Shown: positions 34,929 to 44,345, counted from the first letter of the stretch. The stretch: DNA of 64,000 nt from an uncultured Collinsella sp. (GCA_934654795.1 CAKUGT010000002.1:1-64000); one strand, 5' to 3'. The notes: generated by a model from the letters alone, not told the origin. Made by a program: numbers and translations.

Positions 34929-35840
34929 ATGCTCAATGCGCTGGTTTGGGCGCTTGCCTGTTTTGGTGTCGTCGCTGCCGATATTGCCCTGAGCATTGTT
35001 TTGTTCTCCGCGCTGGACATCGTGTCGGCACTGACGGGTTTCCCGATCGACAATCTCGATATTCAATGGTTTCAGGCCGCCGCTCAGACGGCGTCGTTTT
35101 TGATGGCGCTGCTGTGGTGGCGCTATCTGTGGCCCCGCTCCTTCATGGCGCGCCGGCAAGGTGAACGCCCGCTCGGCGGGGGAGCAAATGCTGCATGGAA
35201 GCGCATCGCATGCGTTGTCGTGATCGGCCTATCCATGCAGGTGGTCATTAGCTACCTATGCGACGGCGTGCTGTCGCTGCTGCCCGAGGTCGCGGCGGAC
35301 TATAGCGAGCTCGTCGAGGAAACAGGCTTGGGCGATACCAACCTTCTTGCCGTCCTGACCACGGTGCTCGGCGCTCCGTTTTGCGAGGAGCTGCTGGTGC
35401 GCGGCATTGTTTTTGAGTTTTCGCTACGAGCGTTTAATCCGCAGTGCCGCCCGCTTTGGAAGCGCCGGCGTCGTGCGAGCGCGCAGGAGGGCGCCATGGT
35501 GCCCTGGGCGGCACCAAGCACGTGGGGTATCGCCGCGGCGATTGTGCTGCAGGCGGCAATCTTCGGTTTTATGCACATGAACTGGGTGCAGGGCTGCTAT
35601 GCGGGTGCCGCCGGTCTGGTCTTTGGCTGGGTGCTCGTGACCACCGGAAAGCTCCGCTACACGATCCTGCTGCACTTTGCCTTTAACGCCGGGTCGTACC
35701 TGATGGGTCTGTTGTGGTTTGTGAACACACCGCTCGACGTGGTAATCACGGTCGCTATCGCCGGCGTCATCCTCGTTGAGGCTATGCGCTCGCTGCGCCA
35801 CGCGTGTGGGATGGGCGCAGCGAGCGCGCCGCTGCCCTAG
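34929..35840 (+). CDS. CPBP-family intramembrane metalloprotease
   Basis: A 303-residue integral membrane protein of the Abi/CAAX (CPBP) family. The three active-site motifs are present: CEELLVRG (EExxxR type), FGFMHMNW with the second histidine and LHFAFNA with the third histidine and Asn. Members cleave membrane-embedded substrates or act in bacteriocin self-immunity. The ATG at 34929 is preceded by GAGGAGG. A long upstream extension in frame would overlap the antitoxin gene and is rejected. Its stop codon shares four bases with the stop of the convergent YgiQ gene. Confidence 0.88.
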   Translation: MLNALVWALACFGVVAADIALSIVLFSALDIVSALTGFPIDNLDIQWFQAAAQTASFLMALLWWRYLWPRSFMARRQGERPLGGGANAAWKRIACVVVIGLSMQVVISYLCDGVLSLLPEVAADYSELVEETGLGDTNLLAVLTTVLGAPFCEELLVRGIVFEFSLRAFNPQCRPLWKRRRRASAQEGAMVPWAAPSTWGIAAAIVLQAAIFGFMHMNWVQGCYAGAAGLVFGWVLVTTGKLRYTILLHFAFNAGSYLMGLLWFVNTPLDVVITVAIAGVILVEAMRSLRHACGMGAASAPLP

Positions 35841-37972
35841 TTGCGACGCCCGCCTCCGTTGGCGCCCTGACGCCCCTGAGCTGCACGGTTGCGCCCGGCA
35901 GTGTTCTGTGCACGCGACATGCCGCCGTGCCCCTTGCTGCCTTTGGGTCCCTTGCCGCCAGCGCCACCGTGCGGCTTGCCGCCTTTCTTGCCGGTGCCAT
36001 GCCCACCGCCAGCAGACGTCTCACCCGGGCGCGGCGGCACGGGGCGGATTAGACAGTGTTTGGTGTAGCCGATCAGGTCACGACGCCCGGCTTTTTCCAG
36101 CGCCTCGCGCACCAGCTTGTAGTTCTCGGGCTTGCGATACTGGATGAGCGCGCGTTGCATGGCCTTCTCGTGCGGGTCGCGTGCCACGTAGATCGGCTGC
36201 ATGGTGCGTGGGTCCACGCCGGTGTAGTACATGCAGGTCGACATGGTGGACGGGGTGGGGTAGAAGTCCTGCACCTGCTCGGGCATGTAGCCCATGTCGC
36301 GCACGGCCTCGGCCAGGTCCACGGCTTCCTTCATCGTCGAGCCAGGATGGCTCGAGATCAGATACGGCACCACGTACTGCTTGAGTCCGTATTCGCGGTT
36401 CAAGCGTTCAAATTTGCGGCAGAACGCGTCGTAGACGGCTCGGCTCGGCTTGCCCATTACGGAGAGCACCGCGTCGCTCACATGCTCGGGCGCCACGCGA
36501 AGCTGACCCGAGACATGGTGCTCCAGCAGCTCGCGCAAAAACTCGTCCGAGGTATCGGCCATGGTGTAGTCAAAGCGGATACCACTGCGCACGAAGACCT
36601 TCTTGACGCCCGGCAGCTGGCGCAGGTCGCGCAGCAGCTGCGTGTAGCCGCTCTCGTCGACCACCATGTTCTTGCATACGCTCGGCCACAGGCAGCGCTT
36701 GTTCTTGCACACGCCATGCTTGAGCTGCTTGTCGCAGGCGGGACGGCTAAAGTTGGCCGTCGGTCCACCCACGTCGTTGATGTAGCCCTTGAACTCGGGA
36801 TCGCGCGTGAGCAGCTCGGCCTCGCGCATGATCGAGTCGTGGCTGCGCATCTGCAACACGCGGCCCTGGTGGAAGGTGAGCGCGCAAAACGAGCACTCGC
36901 CAAAACAGCCGCGGTTGGAGCTAATGGAAAACTTGATCTCGGCAAAGGCCGGCACGCCGCCCGCTGCGTCGTAATCGGGATGCCAATCGCGTGCGTAGGG
37001 GAGTTCGGCAACCTCGTCCATCTCGTCGGTGGTGAGTGTTGCCGACGGCGGGTTCTGCACCACATAGACGCTGTTGGGGTAGGGCTCTACCAGACGATGT
37101 CCGGTGATGGGGTCCATATTCTGCTGCTGCACGTTAAAGCTGCGCGCGTAATTTAGCTTGTCGGCGGCAAGGTCGTCCCAGCTGGGCAGCAAGTCGTAGT
37201 CGTAGACCTCGTCGAGCGAACCCGTGCGGTAAACGGTGCCGTTGATATAGGTGATCTGATCGACGGGCAGCCCCGCGTCGAGCGCGTCGGCGATCTCGAC
37301 AATCGCGTGCTCGCCCATGCCGTAGATGAGGATGTCGGCGCCCGAGTCGAGCAGCACCGAGCGCTTGAGCTTGTCCTGCCAGTAGTCGTAGTGGGCCAGG
37401 CGGCGCAGGCTTGCCTCGATGCCGCCGATAATGATGGGAGCGTCCTTAAACGTCTGACGGATGAGATTGCCGTAGACCGTGACGGCACGGTTGGGGCGGT
37501 GACCTTCCTCGCCGCCGGGGGTATAGGCGTCGGTGTGGCGGCGGTGCTTGGTCACCGAATAGTGGTTGACCATGGAGTCCATGTTGCCGGCACTGACCAA
37601 AAAGCCCAGGCGCGGCTCACCGAGCACGCTGATGCTGGCGGGATCGGTCCAGTCGGGTTGGCAGATGATGCCCACTTTGTAGCCGTGCGCGTCGAGTACG
37701 CGGCTGATGATGGCCATACCAAAGCTGGGGTGGTCCACGTAGGCGTCACCGCAGATGTAGACGAAGTCGCACTGGTCCCAGCCACGCGCATCCATGTCGG
37801 CGCGGCTGACGGGGAGGAACTTGTCGCGGCCCGGACGCCAGGGGCGTGAGGGCGCTGCTGAGGCATGCGTGGGTCGCGAGCCCTGCGCCTTGCCGCCGCG
37901 CTTTTGCTGCTGGCCCTGTTTGCCCTGCTGTCCGCGTTGGCTGTTTTGAGCGTGCTGAGGCTTTTTTGCCAC
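35837..37972 (-). CDS. YgiQ-family (UPF0313) radical SAM protein
   Basis: A 711-residue protein. The N-terminal 40 residues are Gln/Lys/Gly-rich. A B12-binding-like domain of about 280 residues is followed by the radical SAM domain with the cluster motif CFGECSFC near residue 310 and the conserved SISSNRG. The C-terminus is a Gly/Lys-rich tail. The reaction is not established for this family. The GTG at 37972 is chosen because GGGAGGGATC lies directly before it; the frame continues upstream to 38143 without a ribosome site. It converges on the CPBP gene, the two stop codons sharing CTAG. Confidence 0.92.
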   Translation of the reverse strand: MAKKPQHAQNSQRGQQGKQGQQQKRGGKAQGSRPTHASAAPSRPWRPGRDKFLPVSRADMDARGWDQCDFVYICGDAYVDHPSFGMAIISRVLDAHGYKVGIICQPDWTDPASISVLGEPRLGFLVSAGNMDSMVNHYSVTKHRRHTDAYTPGGEEGHRPNRAVTVYGNLIRQTFKDAPIIIGGIEASLRRLAHYDYWQDKLKRSVLLDSGADILIYGMGEHAIVEIADALDAGLPVDQITYINGTVYRTGSLDEVYDYDLLPSWDDLAADKLNYARSFNVQQQNMDPITGHRLVEPYPNSVYVVQNPPSATLTTDEMDEVAELPYARDWHPDYDAAGGVPAFAEIKFSISSNRGCFGECSFCALTFHQGRVLQMRSHDSIMREAELLTRDPEFKGYINDVGGPTANFSRPACDKQLKHGVCKNKRCLWPSVCKNMVVDESGYTQLLRDLRQLPGVKKVFVRSGIRFDYTMADTSDEFLRELLEHHVSGQLRVAPEHVSDAVLSVMGKPSRAVYDAFCRKFERLNREYGLKQYVVPYLISSHPGSTMKEAVDLAEAVRDMGYMPEQVQDFYPTPSTMSTCMYYTGVDPRTMQPIYVARDPHEKAMQRALIQYRKPENYKLVREALEKAGRRDLIGYTKHCLIRPVPPRPGETSAGGGHGTGKKGGKPHGGAGGKGPKGSKGHGGMSRAQNTAGRNRAAQGRQGANGGGRRN

Positions 37973-38225
37973 GATCCCTCCCGGTGTCTGTATGCTGCAC
38001 GTAATTGTAACCAGTCTTTTTGGGACGGAGCTAAAAAGACTGGTGGAGTACATGGGCTGGCGGATCGGCGTATCGATGCGGGTGCCGTTTGTTTCCAGAC
38101 TGTGTATCTGCGCGTTGGGGAGCCCGTCTCGCGCGCATGCCATGTTGTCAATGGGTTACAGTATGAACGGCGGCTATGTTTCCGCCAACGCACGAGAGAG
38201 TCGTCAACAAGGAGGATGCACGACG

Positions 38226-38942
38226 ATGCAGCGTGCCAAACAGATATCGGAGTCTATTGAGCTGGGCATCATCTTGGCGCTCGCCGGTGGCTTTATGGAC
38301 GTTTATTCGTACATTGGGCGCGATCATGTTTTCGCTAACGCGCAGACGGGCAACATACTGCTGGTGGGCGTGAGCATCTCGGAGGGCAATTGGGCACTTG
38401 CGGGGCGTTACTTCTTCCCTGTGGTTTCGTTTGCTGTGGGCATTATGCTTGCCGACCTGGTTCACGAGCGGTTTGGCAGTGTGATTCACTGGCGCCAGGT
38501 GACGGTGTTTTTTGAAGCCGTTATCTTGCTGGGCGTGAGCTTTATCCCGGGCGGCGGTTACAACCTGCTCGCCAACTGCCTCACTTCGTTTGCCTGCGGT
38601 ATGCAGGTCGAGAGCTTCCGCAAGATCCACGGTCACGGCATCGCTACGACCATGTGCATCGGCAACTTGCGCAACGCGCTACAAAACGTGGATGATTACA
38701 TCATCACCCACAGGCGCGGCTTTTTGGAAAACGGCCTGCTGTACTTTGGCGTGATCTTTACCTTTGTGTTTGGCGCCGTGTTGGGCAACTGGTGCATTGA
38801 GCGCATGGGCCTGCACGCCATCGTCGTGGCGAGCTTGCTGCTGTTTGTCGCGTTTGCCATCATGTTCATCGACCGCGAGCGCGACTTGCGCTTACGCTGG
38901 AAGGTTGCGGCCGAGGCTTGGAAAGAGGGCTGTCGAAAGTAG
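38226..38942 (+). CDS. DUF1275 (YoaK-like) membrane protein
   Basis: A 238-residue integral membrane protein with six hydrophobic segments. The N-terminal GGFMDVYSYI and NAQTGNILL motifs identify DUF1275. No function is established for the family. The ATG at 38226 has AAGGAGG 10 bases upstream; the frame runs 78 codons further back but that portion is not protein-like and overlaps the YgiQ promoter. It is a single gene, followed by a terminator. Confidence 0.88.
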   Translation: MQRAKQISESIELGIILALAGGFMDVYSYIGRDHVFANAQTGNILLVGVSISEGNWALAGRYFFPVVSFAVGIMLADLVHERFGSVIHWRQVTVFFEAVILLGVSFIPGGGYNLLANCLTSFACGMQVESFRKIHGHGIATTMCIGNLRNALQNVDDYIITHRRGFLENGLLYFGVIFTFVFGAVLGNWCIERMGLHAIVVASLLLFVAFAIMFIDRERDLRLRWKVAAEAWKEGCRK

Positions 38943-38947
38943 AGGAA

Positions 38948-38985
38948 TGCGGCAGAGGGGTTGTCCCTTTGCCGCAGTATTTTTC
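38948..38985 (+). terminator. Intrinsic terminator after the DUF1275 gene
   Basis: The stem TGCGGCAGAGGG/CCCTTTGCCGCA is followed by TATTTTT. Confidence 0.85.
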
Positions 38986-38990
38986 ATCTC

Positions 38991-39050
38991 CTGTTGAAAC
39001 GCTTTAACAATTTTGACGTTCTCACGTGTTTTTTGTTTCAAAAGCGTTAG
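38991..39050 (+). promoter_or_regulatory. Paired operator-like repeats upstream of fucO
   Basis: TGAAACGCTTTAACA (about 38995-39009) and TTTCAAAAGCGTTA (about 39036-39049) carry the core AACGCTTT in opposite orientation. Both resemble LacI/CcpA-type operators centred on CG. A TTGACG -35-like hexamer (39013-39018) lies between them. Confidence 0.4.
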
Positions 39051-39107
39051 GATGGGACTCATAGCGTGGGGCGTAATGGGTGCCCCGCACACGATGGGAG
39101 GCTATCA

Positions 39108-40274
39108 ATGGCTAATCGTTTCGTTCTCAATACCATCTCTTATCATGGTTCCGGCGCCATCAAGGAGATCCCCGGCGAGCTCCAGCGTCGCGGCTACAAG
39201 AAGATCTTCGTCTGCTCCGACCCCGACCTGGTCAAGTTTGGCGTTACCGCTAAGGTGACCGACGAGCTCGACGCCGCTGGCATCGCTTGGAGCCTCTACT
39301 CCGAGATTAAGCCCAATCCCACTATCCAGAACGTCAAGGACGGCGTCGAGGCCTTCAAGGCCGCCGAGGCTGACGCTATCGTGACCATCGGTGGCGGTTC
39401 CTCCATGGATACCGCCAAGGCCATCGGCATCATCATCAACAACCCCGAGTTCGCCGATGTCCGCAGCCTCGAGGGCGTTGCTCCCACTAAGAACCACGCC
39501 GTGTTTACCATCGCTGTGCCGACGACCGCCGGTACCGCTGCCGAGGTGACCATCAACTACGTCATCACCGACCCCGAGAAGGTCCGCAAGTTCGTGTGCG
39601 TCGACACCAACGACGCCCCCGAGGTCGCCGTCGTCGACCCCGACATGATGGCTTCCATGCCCGCCGGCCTGACCGCTTCCACCGGCATGGACGCTCTAAC
39701 CCACGCCATCGAGGGCTACACCACCAAGGGCGCTTGGGAGCTCTCCGACATGTTCCACTTTGAGGCTATTAAGCTGATCAGCGAAAACCTGCGCGACTCC
39801 GTTGCCGAGGCCAAGTCCGGCCAGCCCGGCTCCGGTCGTGAGGGCATGGCTCTTGGTCAGTATGTCGCCGGCATGGGCTTCTCCAACGTCGGCCTGGGCA
39901 TCGACCACGCCATGGCCCACACCCTGTCCGCTCACTACGACACCCCGCACGGCGTCGCTTGCGCCATGCTGCTGCCGATCGCCATGGAGTTCAACAAGCC
40001 GGTTTGTGCCGAGCGTCTGGCCAAGGTCGCCGTCGCCATGGGCGTTGACACCACGGGTATGAGCACCGACGAGGCCGCCGACGCCGCCATCGCCGCCGTC
40101 AAGCAGCTTTCCGCCGACGTGAACATCCCGCACGTCTGCGAGGCCATGAAGGCCGGCGAGATCGAGGTCCTGGCCAAGGACGCCATGGCCGACGCCTGCT
40201 TCCCGGGTAACCCGCGCGAGGCGACGCTCGACGACGTCATCGAACTCTTCAAGAAGATCTGCCCGGCTGCCTAA
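39108..40274 (+). CDS. fucO: Lactaldehyde reductase, iron-dependent group III alcohol dehydrogenase
   Basis: A 388-residue NAD-dependent enzyme. It is close to E. coli FucO along its whole length (MANRFVLN, NPTI, AIGIIINNPEFADVRSLEG, TTAGTAAEVTINYVITD, GQYVAGMGFSNVGLG). It should reduce lactaldehyde to 1,2-propanediol during fucose or rhamnose fermentation, or act on related diols. The GGGSSMDTAK dinucleotide motif and the metal ligands (D in GMDALTHAIEG with its His, and the two later His in DHAMAH and TPHG) are present. ATG follows GGGAGG. Codon use is strongly C-ending, suggesting high expression. No fucose catabolic genes are next to it. Confidence 0.93.
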   Translation: MANRFVLNTISYHGSGAIKEIPGELQRRGYKKIFVCSDPDLVKFGVTAKVTDELDAAGIAWSLYSEIKPNPTIQNVKDGVEAFKAAEADAIVTIGGGSSMDTAKAIGIIINNPEFADVRSLEGVAPTKNHAVFTIAVPTTAGTAAEVTINYVITDPEKVRKFVCVDTNDAPEVAVVDPDMMASMPAGLTASTGMDALTHAIEGYTTKGAWELSDMFHFEAIKLISENLRDSVAEAKSGQPGSGREGMALGQYVAGMGFSNVGLGIDHAMAHTLSAHYDTPHGVACAMLLPIAMEFNKPVCAERLAKVAVAMGVDTTGMSTDEAADAAIAAVKQLSADVNIPHVCEAMKAGEIEVLAKDAMADACFPGNPREATLDDVIELFKKICPAA

Positions 40275-40330
40275 CTTGGTTCGGCGGGCCCCTGCCCGTT
40301 AGCCCCACAATCGTCCTCGGACATGTCGGA

Positions 40331-40366
40331 AGCCCCCGCTGCGCACTTCGTGCGGCGGGGGCTTTT
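40331..40366 (+). terminator. Intrinsic terminator of fucO
   Basis: A strong hairpin AGCCCCCGC...GCGGGGGCT with an inner GCGCAC/GTGCG stem is followed by TTTTG. Confidence 0.88.
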
Positions 40367-40441
40367 GTTCCGCGCCGATGCCCCGATATGGGCAAAACCA
40401 AGGCATGCTGCCCGCTGCGGATAAGTGGTGCACTTCCCGGC

Positions 40442-40674
40442 GTGCATTTTTGGGAGTATTCAGCAAGCTCTGAAAAATGCATAACGTTGTGAATGGGCCG
40501 TAGTGGCTCGCGGCGCCCATCGACAGTCCTTGTGGGCGGGCTATCGATGGGCGGAGATGGCTGTCGCCGCGTTTTTGGTTTGCGCCGGCCTGCAACACTG
40601 CTGTAACCACGTCGTTATGTCGGTTGTGATGGGGCCGTTGGGGCCCACGGTGCTGAATACTCCGTTTTTTGCAC
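40442..40674. mobile_element. Candidate non-coding 233-bp element with terminal inverted repeats
   Basis: The ends at 40442-40465 and 40651-40674 are inverted copies sharing GTGCA at the outside and GGAGTATTCAGCA inside. The interior has a perfect stem CGCCCATCGA/TCGATGGGCG (40514-40553) and a near-direct repeat of TTGTGA-GGGCCGT words. No frame with a ribosome site was found. The shape fits a MITE or a structured RNA; no clear target-site duplication was seen. Confidence 0.5.
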
Positions 40675-40884
40675 GGTCTAAGGTGGGGTACCCTGAGACG
40701 AAGCAAAAAGATGCCTCATTTCTATGCAGATACCGATAGGATTTATGCAAGATTGGGATTGTAAACCGTGCGCGTGCAGAAAACCGGTGCGGGGACGTCT
40801 GGAGGCGGTTCGGCTCCTGGGGCATTGCACGTGCAGAACGGTTAAAATCGGGACTCGGTCTTAGTTTTACTTGGAAGGATGCAT
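40675..40884 (+). promoter_or_regulatory. Promoter region of the M42 peptidase gene
   Basis: The only features are a perfect palindrome TGCACGTGCA (40826-40835) next to GGTTAAAATCG (about 40841-40851), the latter being a likely -10 region. The same GGTAAAATCG word precedes dnaE. No coding potential was seen. Confidence 0.4.
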
Positions 40885-41928
40885 ATGGCTTCTAATGTTG
40901 ATGCTTCTCTAGAGGAGACGCTCTCCTATATTACTGACCAGTTGAAGGCGCTTACCTCGATTGCTTCGCCTACGGGCTATACCCGTGCGGCGACTGATTA
41001 TCTGATGGAGACCCTGCGCGATATGGGGTTTGGGCCCGAGCGTTCTAATAAGGGCAACGTGCTTGTTGGGCTTGGTGGCGAGGGTGAGCCGCTCGTGTTG
41101 GCGAGCCATGTCGATACCCTGGGTGCCATGGTACGCTCCATTAAGGACAATGGTCGCCTGCGCCCCACGACCCTCGGCGGGCATCAGTGGTCTACGGCCG
41201 ATGGCGAGAACTGTACCGTCTACACACGCGATGGCAATGTCTACACGGGCGTGGTCCTCAATACCGAGCCTTCGGCGCATGTGGCCGATGAGCCGGTCAA
41301 GACCATCGAGAAGAACATGGAAATCCTGCTCGACGAGAACGTTGACAGCAAGGACGATGTGCTCGAGCTGGGTATTCAGACCGGCGACATCATCGCCATG
41401 GATCCGCGTACCACGGTGACGGAGAGCGGCTACATCAAGAGCCGCTTCTTGGACGACAAACTGTCCGCGTCGATTCTGCTGGGTTTGGCCCGTTCCGTTG
41501 CTGACGGCGAGGTGTCGCTTTCGCGCAAGGCGTCGCTGCTCTTTACCGTGTACGAGGAGGTCGGCCACGGCGGTGCCTTTGTGCCGGCCGACACGCGTGA
41601 GATGATCAGCGTGGACATGGGCTGCGTGGGTGACGACCTGGGCTGCACCGAGCGCATGGTTTCGATTTGCGCCAAGGATTCGGGCGGTCCGTACAACTAC
41701 GACCTGGTAACCACGCTGTCCAACATCGCGCGCGAGCTGGAGCTCGATTACGCCATCGATGTGTACCCGCACTACGGCTCCGACGTCGAGGCCACGCTCT
41801 CGGCCGGCTACGACATTCGCCATGGTCTGATCGGCCCCGGCGTGTACGCGAGCCACAACTACGAGCGCAGCCACATCGACGGTGTGCGCAACACCTACGA
41901 GCTCGTCCGCGCCTACGTCCAGCGCTAA
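40885..41928 (+). CDS. M42-family metallo-aminopeptidase
   Basis: A 347-residue cytoplasmic peptidase with the co-catalytic metal site of M42/M20 families: H in ASHVDT, D in SRFLDDK, the catalytic E and metal E in YEEVGHGG, D in SVDMG and H in SHNYERSH. Relatives remove N-terminal residues such as Glu or Lys from peptides. The ATG at 40885 has GGAAGG 6 bases upstream; an ATG two codons earlier is part of the ribosome site region. It is a single gene followed by a terminator. Confidence 0.92.
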   Translation: MASNVDASLEETLSYITDQLKALTSIASPTGYTRAATDYLMETLRDMGFGPERSNKGNVLVGLGGEGEPLVLASHVDTLGAMVRSIKDNGRLRPTTLGGHQWSTADGENCTVYTRDGNVYTGVVLNTEPSAHVADEPVKTIEKNMEILLDENVDSKDDVLELGIQTGDIIAMDPRTTVTESGYIKSRFLDDKLSASILLGLARSVADGEVSLSRKASLLFTVYEEVGHGGAFVPADTREMISVDMGCVGDDLGCTERMVSICAKDSGGPYNYDLVTTLSNIARELELDYAIDVYPHYGSDVEATLSAGYDIRHGLIGPGVYASHNYERSHIDGVRNTYELVRAYVQR

Positions 41929-41936
41929 CGATGCAG

Positions 41937-41980
41937 CGGCCTCGGCTGACACGGCAGTACCGACCGAGGCCGTCTTCTCT
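41937..41980 (+). terminator. Terminator of the M42 peptidase gene
   Basis: CGGCCTCGG (41937-41945) pairs with CCGAGGCCG (41964-41972) and is followed by TCTTCTCT. Confidence 0.75.
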
Positions 41981-42055
41981 AACTTGCGGTGAAATAGGGA
42001 CTGTTTGGCGGTTTTAAACGCTTAAACAATCCCTATTTCACCGCAAGTTAGAGAG
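41977..42055. repeat. Long palindrome of the TTGCGGTGAAAT family, copy 1
   Basis: Arms of 30 bases (about 41977-42006 and 42024-42053) carry CTCTAACTTGCGGTGAAATA followed by GGGACTGTTT and its complement, with a single mismatch. It lies between the convergent M42 and mnmA genes and probably ends mnmA transcription. A related copy is at 53067-53129. Confidence 0.8.
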
Positions 42056-42075
42056 GGGATGGTGGCAGGGCGCTG

Positions 42076-43176
42076 TTATTTGATGGTGCCGGTCACCGTG
42101 CCGCCGCCCAAGACGATGTCGCCGCGGTAGACTACAACGGCTTGGCCGGGGGCGATGGCTCGTTGCGGCTCGTCAAAGGTCAGCAACATTTGCCCGTCTT
42201 CGCCGCGCGTAAGGGTCGCTGCCTGGTCTTTCTGACGGTAGCGGTACTTGGCGCCCACGCGAATGCCGCCGGCATCCAGCTCGGCCTCCATGTGGTCGGC
42301 AGGGGCGCTCCAGATCCAGTCGTTGGCCGTGAGCGCCGTGGCCGTCAGGTCCTCTGCCTCGCCCAGATGCACGGTGTTGTTGACGGCGTCGACATCCGTT
42401 ACGTACACGGGATGCGCCATCGCGACGCCCAAGCCCTTACGCTGGCCGATGGTGTAGCGCAGCGCGCCGTTGTGGCGCCCAACCACGCTGCCGTCGCGCC
42501 ATACGATGTTGCCCGGTGCAGCGGCATGTCCGCAGCGGCGCTCGATATAGCCCGCGTAGTCGCCGTCTGGAATAAAGCAGATGTCCTCGCTTTCGGCCTT
42601 CTTGGCGTTAACAAAGCCCTGTTCGGCGGCAATGCGGCGCACGTCGCGCTCTTTGTCCAAGCCTGCCAGCGGAAAAATCGTGTGCGCCAGACGCTCCTGC
42701 GTAAGCGAATACAAAAAGTAGCTCTGGTCCTTTTTGGGGTCCTCGCCGCGATGTAGCTGCCAGATGCCGTCTGCCGCCTGGCTTGTTTTGGCGTAATGGC
42801 CCGTGGCGATGTAGTCGCAGCCCATGTCCAGCGCCGCATCGAGCAGCGCGCCAAACTTAATGTGGCGGTTGCAGATAATGCACGGATTGGGCGTCAGCCC
42901 CTCCTGGTAGGCGTTCACAAAGCGCTCGATTACGTTACGGTCGAAGGTTTGCTGCAAGTCGAGCACGTGATGGGGTATTCCCAGGCGCCCGGCGACGGCC
43001 TTCGCGTCAGCGATGTCGCGATCGACTTTGCTCATACCTGTTGCGGGGTCGGGCGCGGGGCAGGTGAGACGCATGGTGGCACCGACACATTCGTAACCCT
43101 GACTTTTGAGCAGATACGCGGTCACGCTGGAATCGACGCCGCCGCTCATGGCGACGAGCACGCGCTTGTTGTGCAT
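42076..43176 (-). CDS. mnmA: tRNA-specific 2-thiouridylase
   Basis: A 366-residue enzyme that puts the 2-thio group on wobble uridine of tRNAs for Lys, Glu and Gln. The PP-loop SGGVDSS is at 11-17. The two catalytic cysteines lie in NPCIICN (about 104) and CFIPDGDY (about 199). The C-terminal beta-barrel of the family is present. The ATG is preceded by AAGGAG at 10 bases. It lies downstream of cysK on the same strand; cysteine made by CysK is the ultimate sulfur donor, though a terminator separates the genes. Confidence 0.96.
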   Translation of the reverse strand: MHNKRVLVAMSGGVDSSVTAYLLKSQGYECVGATMRLTCPAPDPATGMSKVDRDIADAKAVAGRLGIPHHVLDLQQTFDRNVIERFVNAYQEGLTPNPCIICNRHIKFGALLDAALDMGCDYIATGHYAKTSQAADGIWQLHRGEDPKKDQSYFLYSLTQERLAHTIFPLAGLDKERDVRRIAAEQGFVNAKKAESEDICFIPDGDYAGYIERRCGHAAAPGNIVWRDGSVVGRHNGALRYTIGQRKGLGVAMAHPVYVTDVDAVNNTVHLGEAEDLTATALTANDWIWSAPADHMEAELDAGGIRVGAKYRYRQKDQAATLTRGEDGQMLLTFDEPQRAIAPGQAVVVYRGDIVLGGGTVTGTIK

Positions 43177-43204
43177 GGGGAGGTTCTCCTTGGTGGCATG
43201 TGGC

Positions 43205-43244
43205 CAAAAAAGAAAAGCGGCGCGGGAGGCTGGTTCCGCGCCGC
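43205..43244 (-). terminator. Terminator of cysK
   Basis: On the minus strand, GCGGCGCGG/CCGCGCCGC forms a strong stem followed by TTTTCTTTTTTGG. Confidence 0.88.
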
Positions 43245-43356
43245 AGACATTGTAGCAAGTTCGGGCGTCCTGTGGGACACCCTGTTGGGATGAGCTCAGG
43301 CTGCCAGAAGAGAGGGGAGACCGGCGTGCCTTGGACTCGTTCTAAGAACGAGAGCT

Positions 43357-44295
43357 CTAGTCCTGGAAGAGTGCCGTGGACAGGTAGCGCTCGCCGGTGT
43401 CGGCGAGCAGCGCCACGATGGTCTTGCCCTCGTTCTCGGGGCGCTTGGCCAGCTGCAGTGCGGCCCACACGGCGGCGCCGGACGAAATGCCCACGAGCAC
43501 GCCCTCCTTGTGGCCCACGGCGCGGCCGGTGGCAAAGGCGTCGTCGTTCTCGACGGGGATGATCTCGTCGTAGACCTGGGTGTCGAGGACGTCGGGCACA
43601 AAGCCGGCACCGATACCCTGGATCTTGTGCGGGCCGGCCTGGCCCTTGGAGAGCACCGGGGAGGTGGCGGGCTCGACGGCGACGACCTGAATCTCGGGGT
43701 TTTGCTCCTTGAGGAACTCGCCCACGCCGGTCACGGTGCCGCCGGTGCCGACGCCGGCGACGAAGATGTCGACCTTGCCGTCGGTGTCGTCCCAGATCTC
43801 GGGGCCGGTCGTGGCCTTGTGAATGGCCGGGTTCGCGGGGTTCACAAACTGGCCGGCGATGATGCTGTTGGGAGTCTCCTTCTGCAGCTCCTCCGCCTTG
43901 GCGATAGCGCCCTTCATGCCCTTGGAGCCGTCGGTGAGCACGAGCTGCGCACCGTATGCCTGCATCAGCTTGCGGCGCTCGACGGACATGGTCTCGGGCA
44001 TGGTGATGATCACCTTGTAGCCGCGGGCCGCCGCCACCGAGGCGATGCCGACGCCGGTGTTGCCGCTCGTGGGCTCAATGATGGTGTAGTCGCCGCCACG
44101 CACGAGCTTGCCGGCCTTCTCGGCCTCGTCAATCATGTTCTTGGCGACGCGGTCTTTAACGGACCCGGCGGGGTTGAAGTATTCCAACTTGACGAGCACG
44201 CGGGCCTTGAGGTCCTCGTCGGCCTCAAAGTGGGTGAGCTCCAGGAGCGGGGTGTGGCCGATAAGCTGATCGATGGACGTGTAAACCTTGCTCAT
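43357..44295 (-). CDS. cysK: Cysteine synthase A (O-acetylserine sulfhydrylase)
   Basis: A 312-residue PLP enzyme that makes cysteine from O-acetylserine and sulfide. The PLP lysine is K47 in AGSVKDR, the substrate loop is PTSGNTG at 75-81 and the phosphate-binding GTGGT loop lies near 180. Length is typical of CysK. ATG has GGAGG 7 bases upstream. Immediately past its stop is a perfect palindrome CTCGTTCTAAGAACGAG (43336-43352). The gene is divergent from an Rrf2-family regulator, with a nested operator between them, so CymR/IscR-like control is likely. Confidence 0.95.
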   Translation of the reverse strand: MSKVYTSIDQLIGHTPLLELTHFEADEDLKARVLVKLEYFNPAGSVKDRVAKNMIDEAEKAGKLVRGGDYTIIEPTSGNTGVGIASVAAARGYKVIITMPETMSVERRKLMQAYGAQLVLTDGSKGMKGAIAKAEELQKETPNSIIAGQFVNPANPAIHKATTGPEIWDDTDGKVDIFVAGVGTGGTVTGVGEFLKEQNPEIQVVAVEPATSPVLSKGQAGPHKIQGIGAGFVPDVLDTQVYDEIIPVENDDAFATGRAVGHKEGVLVGISSGAAVWAALQLAKRPENEGKTIVALLADTGERYLSTALFQD

Positions 44296-44345
44296 GATGA
44301 ACCTCCAAAGTGTTCAAATGATTGGATGCCGTGTGGTTTTACGGT

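Noticed and set aside
37973..38225. Upstream extensions of the YgiQ and DUF1275 genes into each other's promoters
   Set aside because: Each has a clear ribosome site at the inner start; the extended parts lack protein-like composition.
40503..40739. 78-residue frame inside the 233-bp element
   Set aside because: No ribosome site and no protein-like pattern; the region is better explained as a non-coding element.
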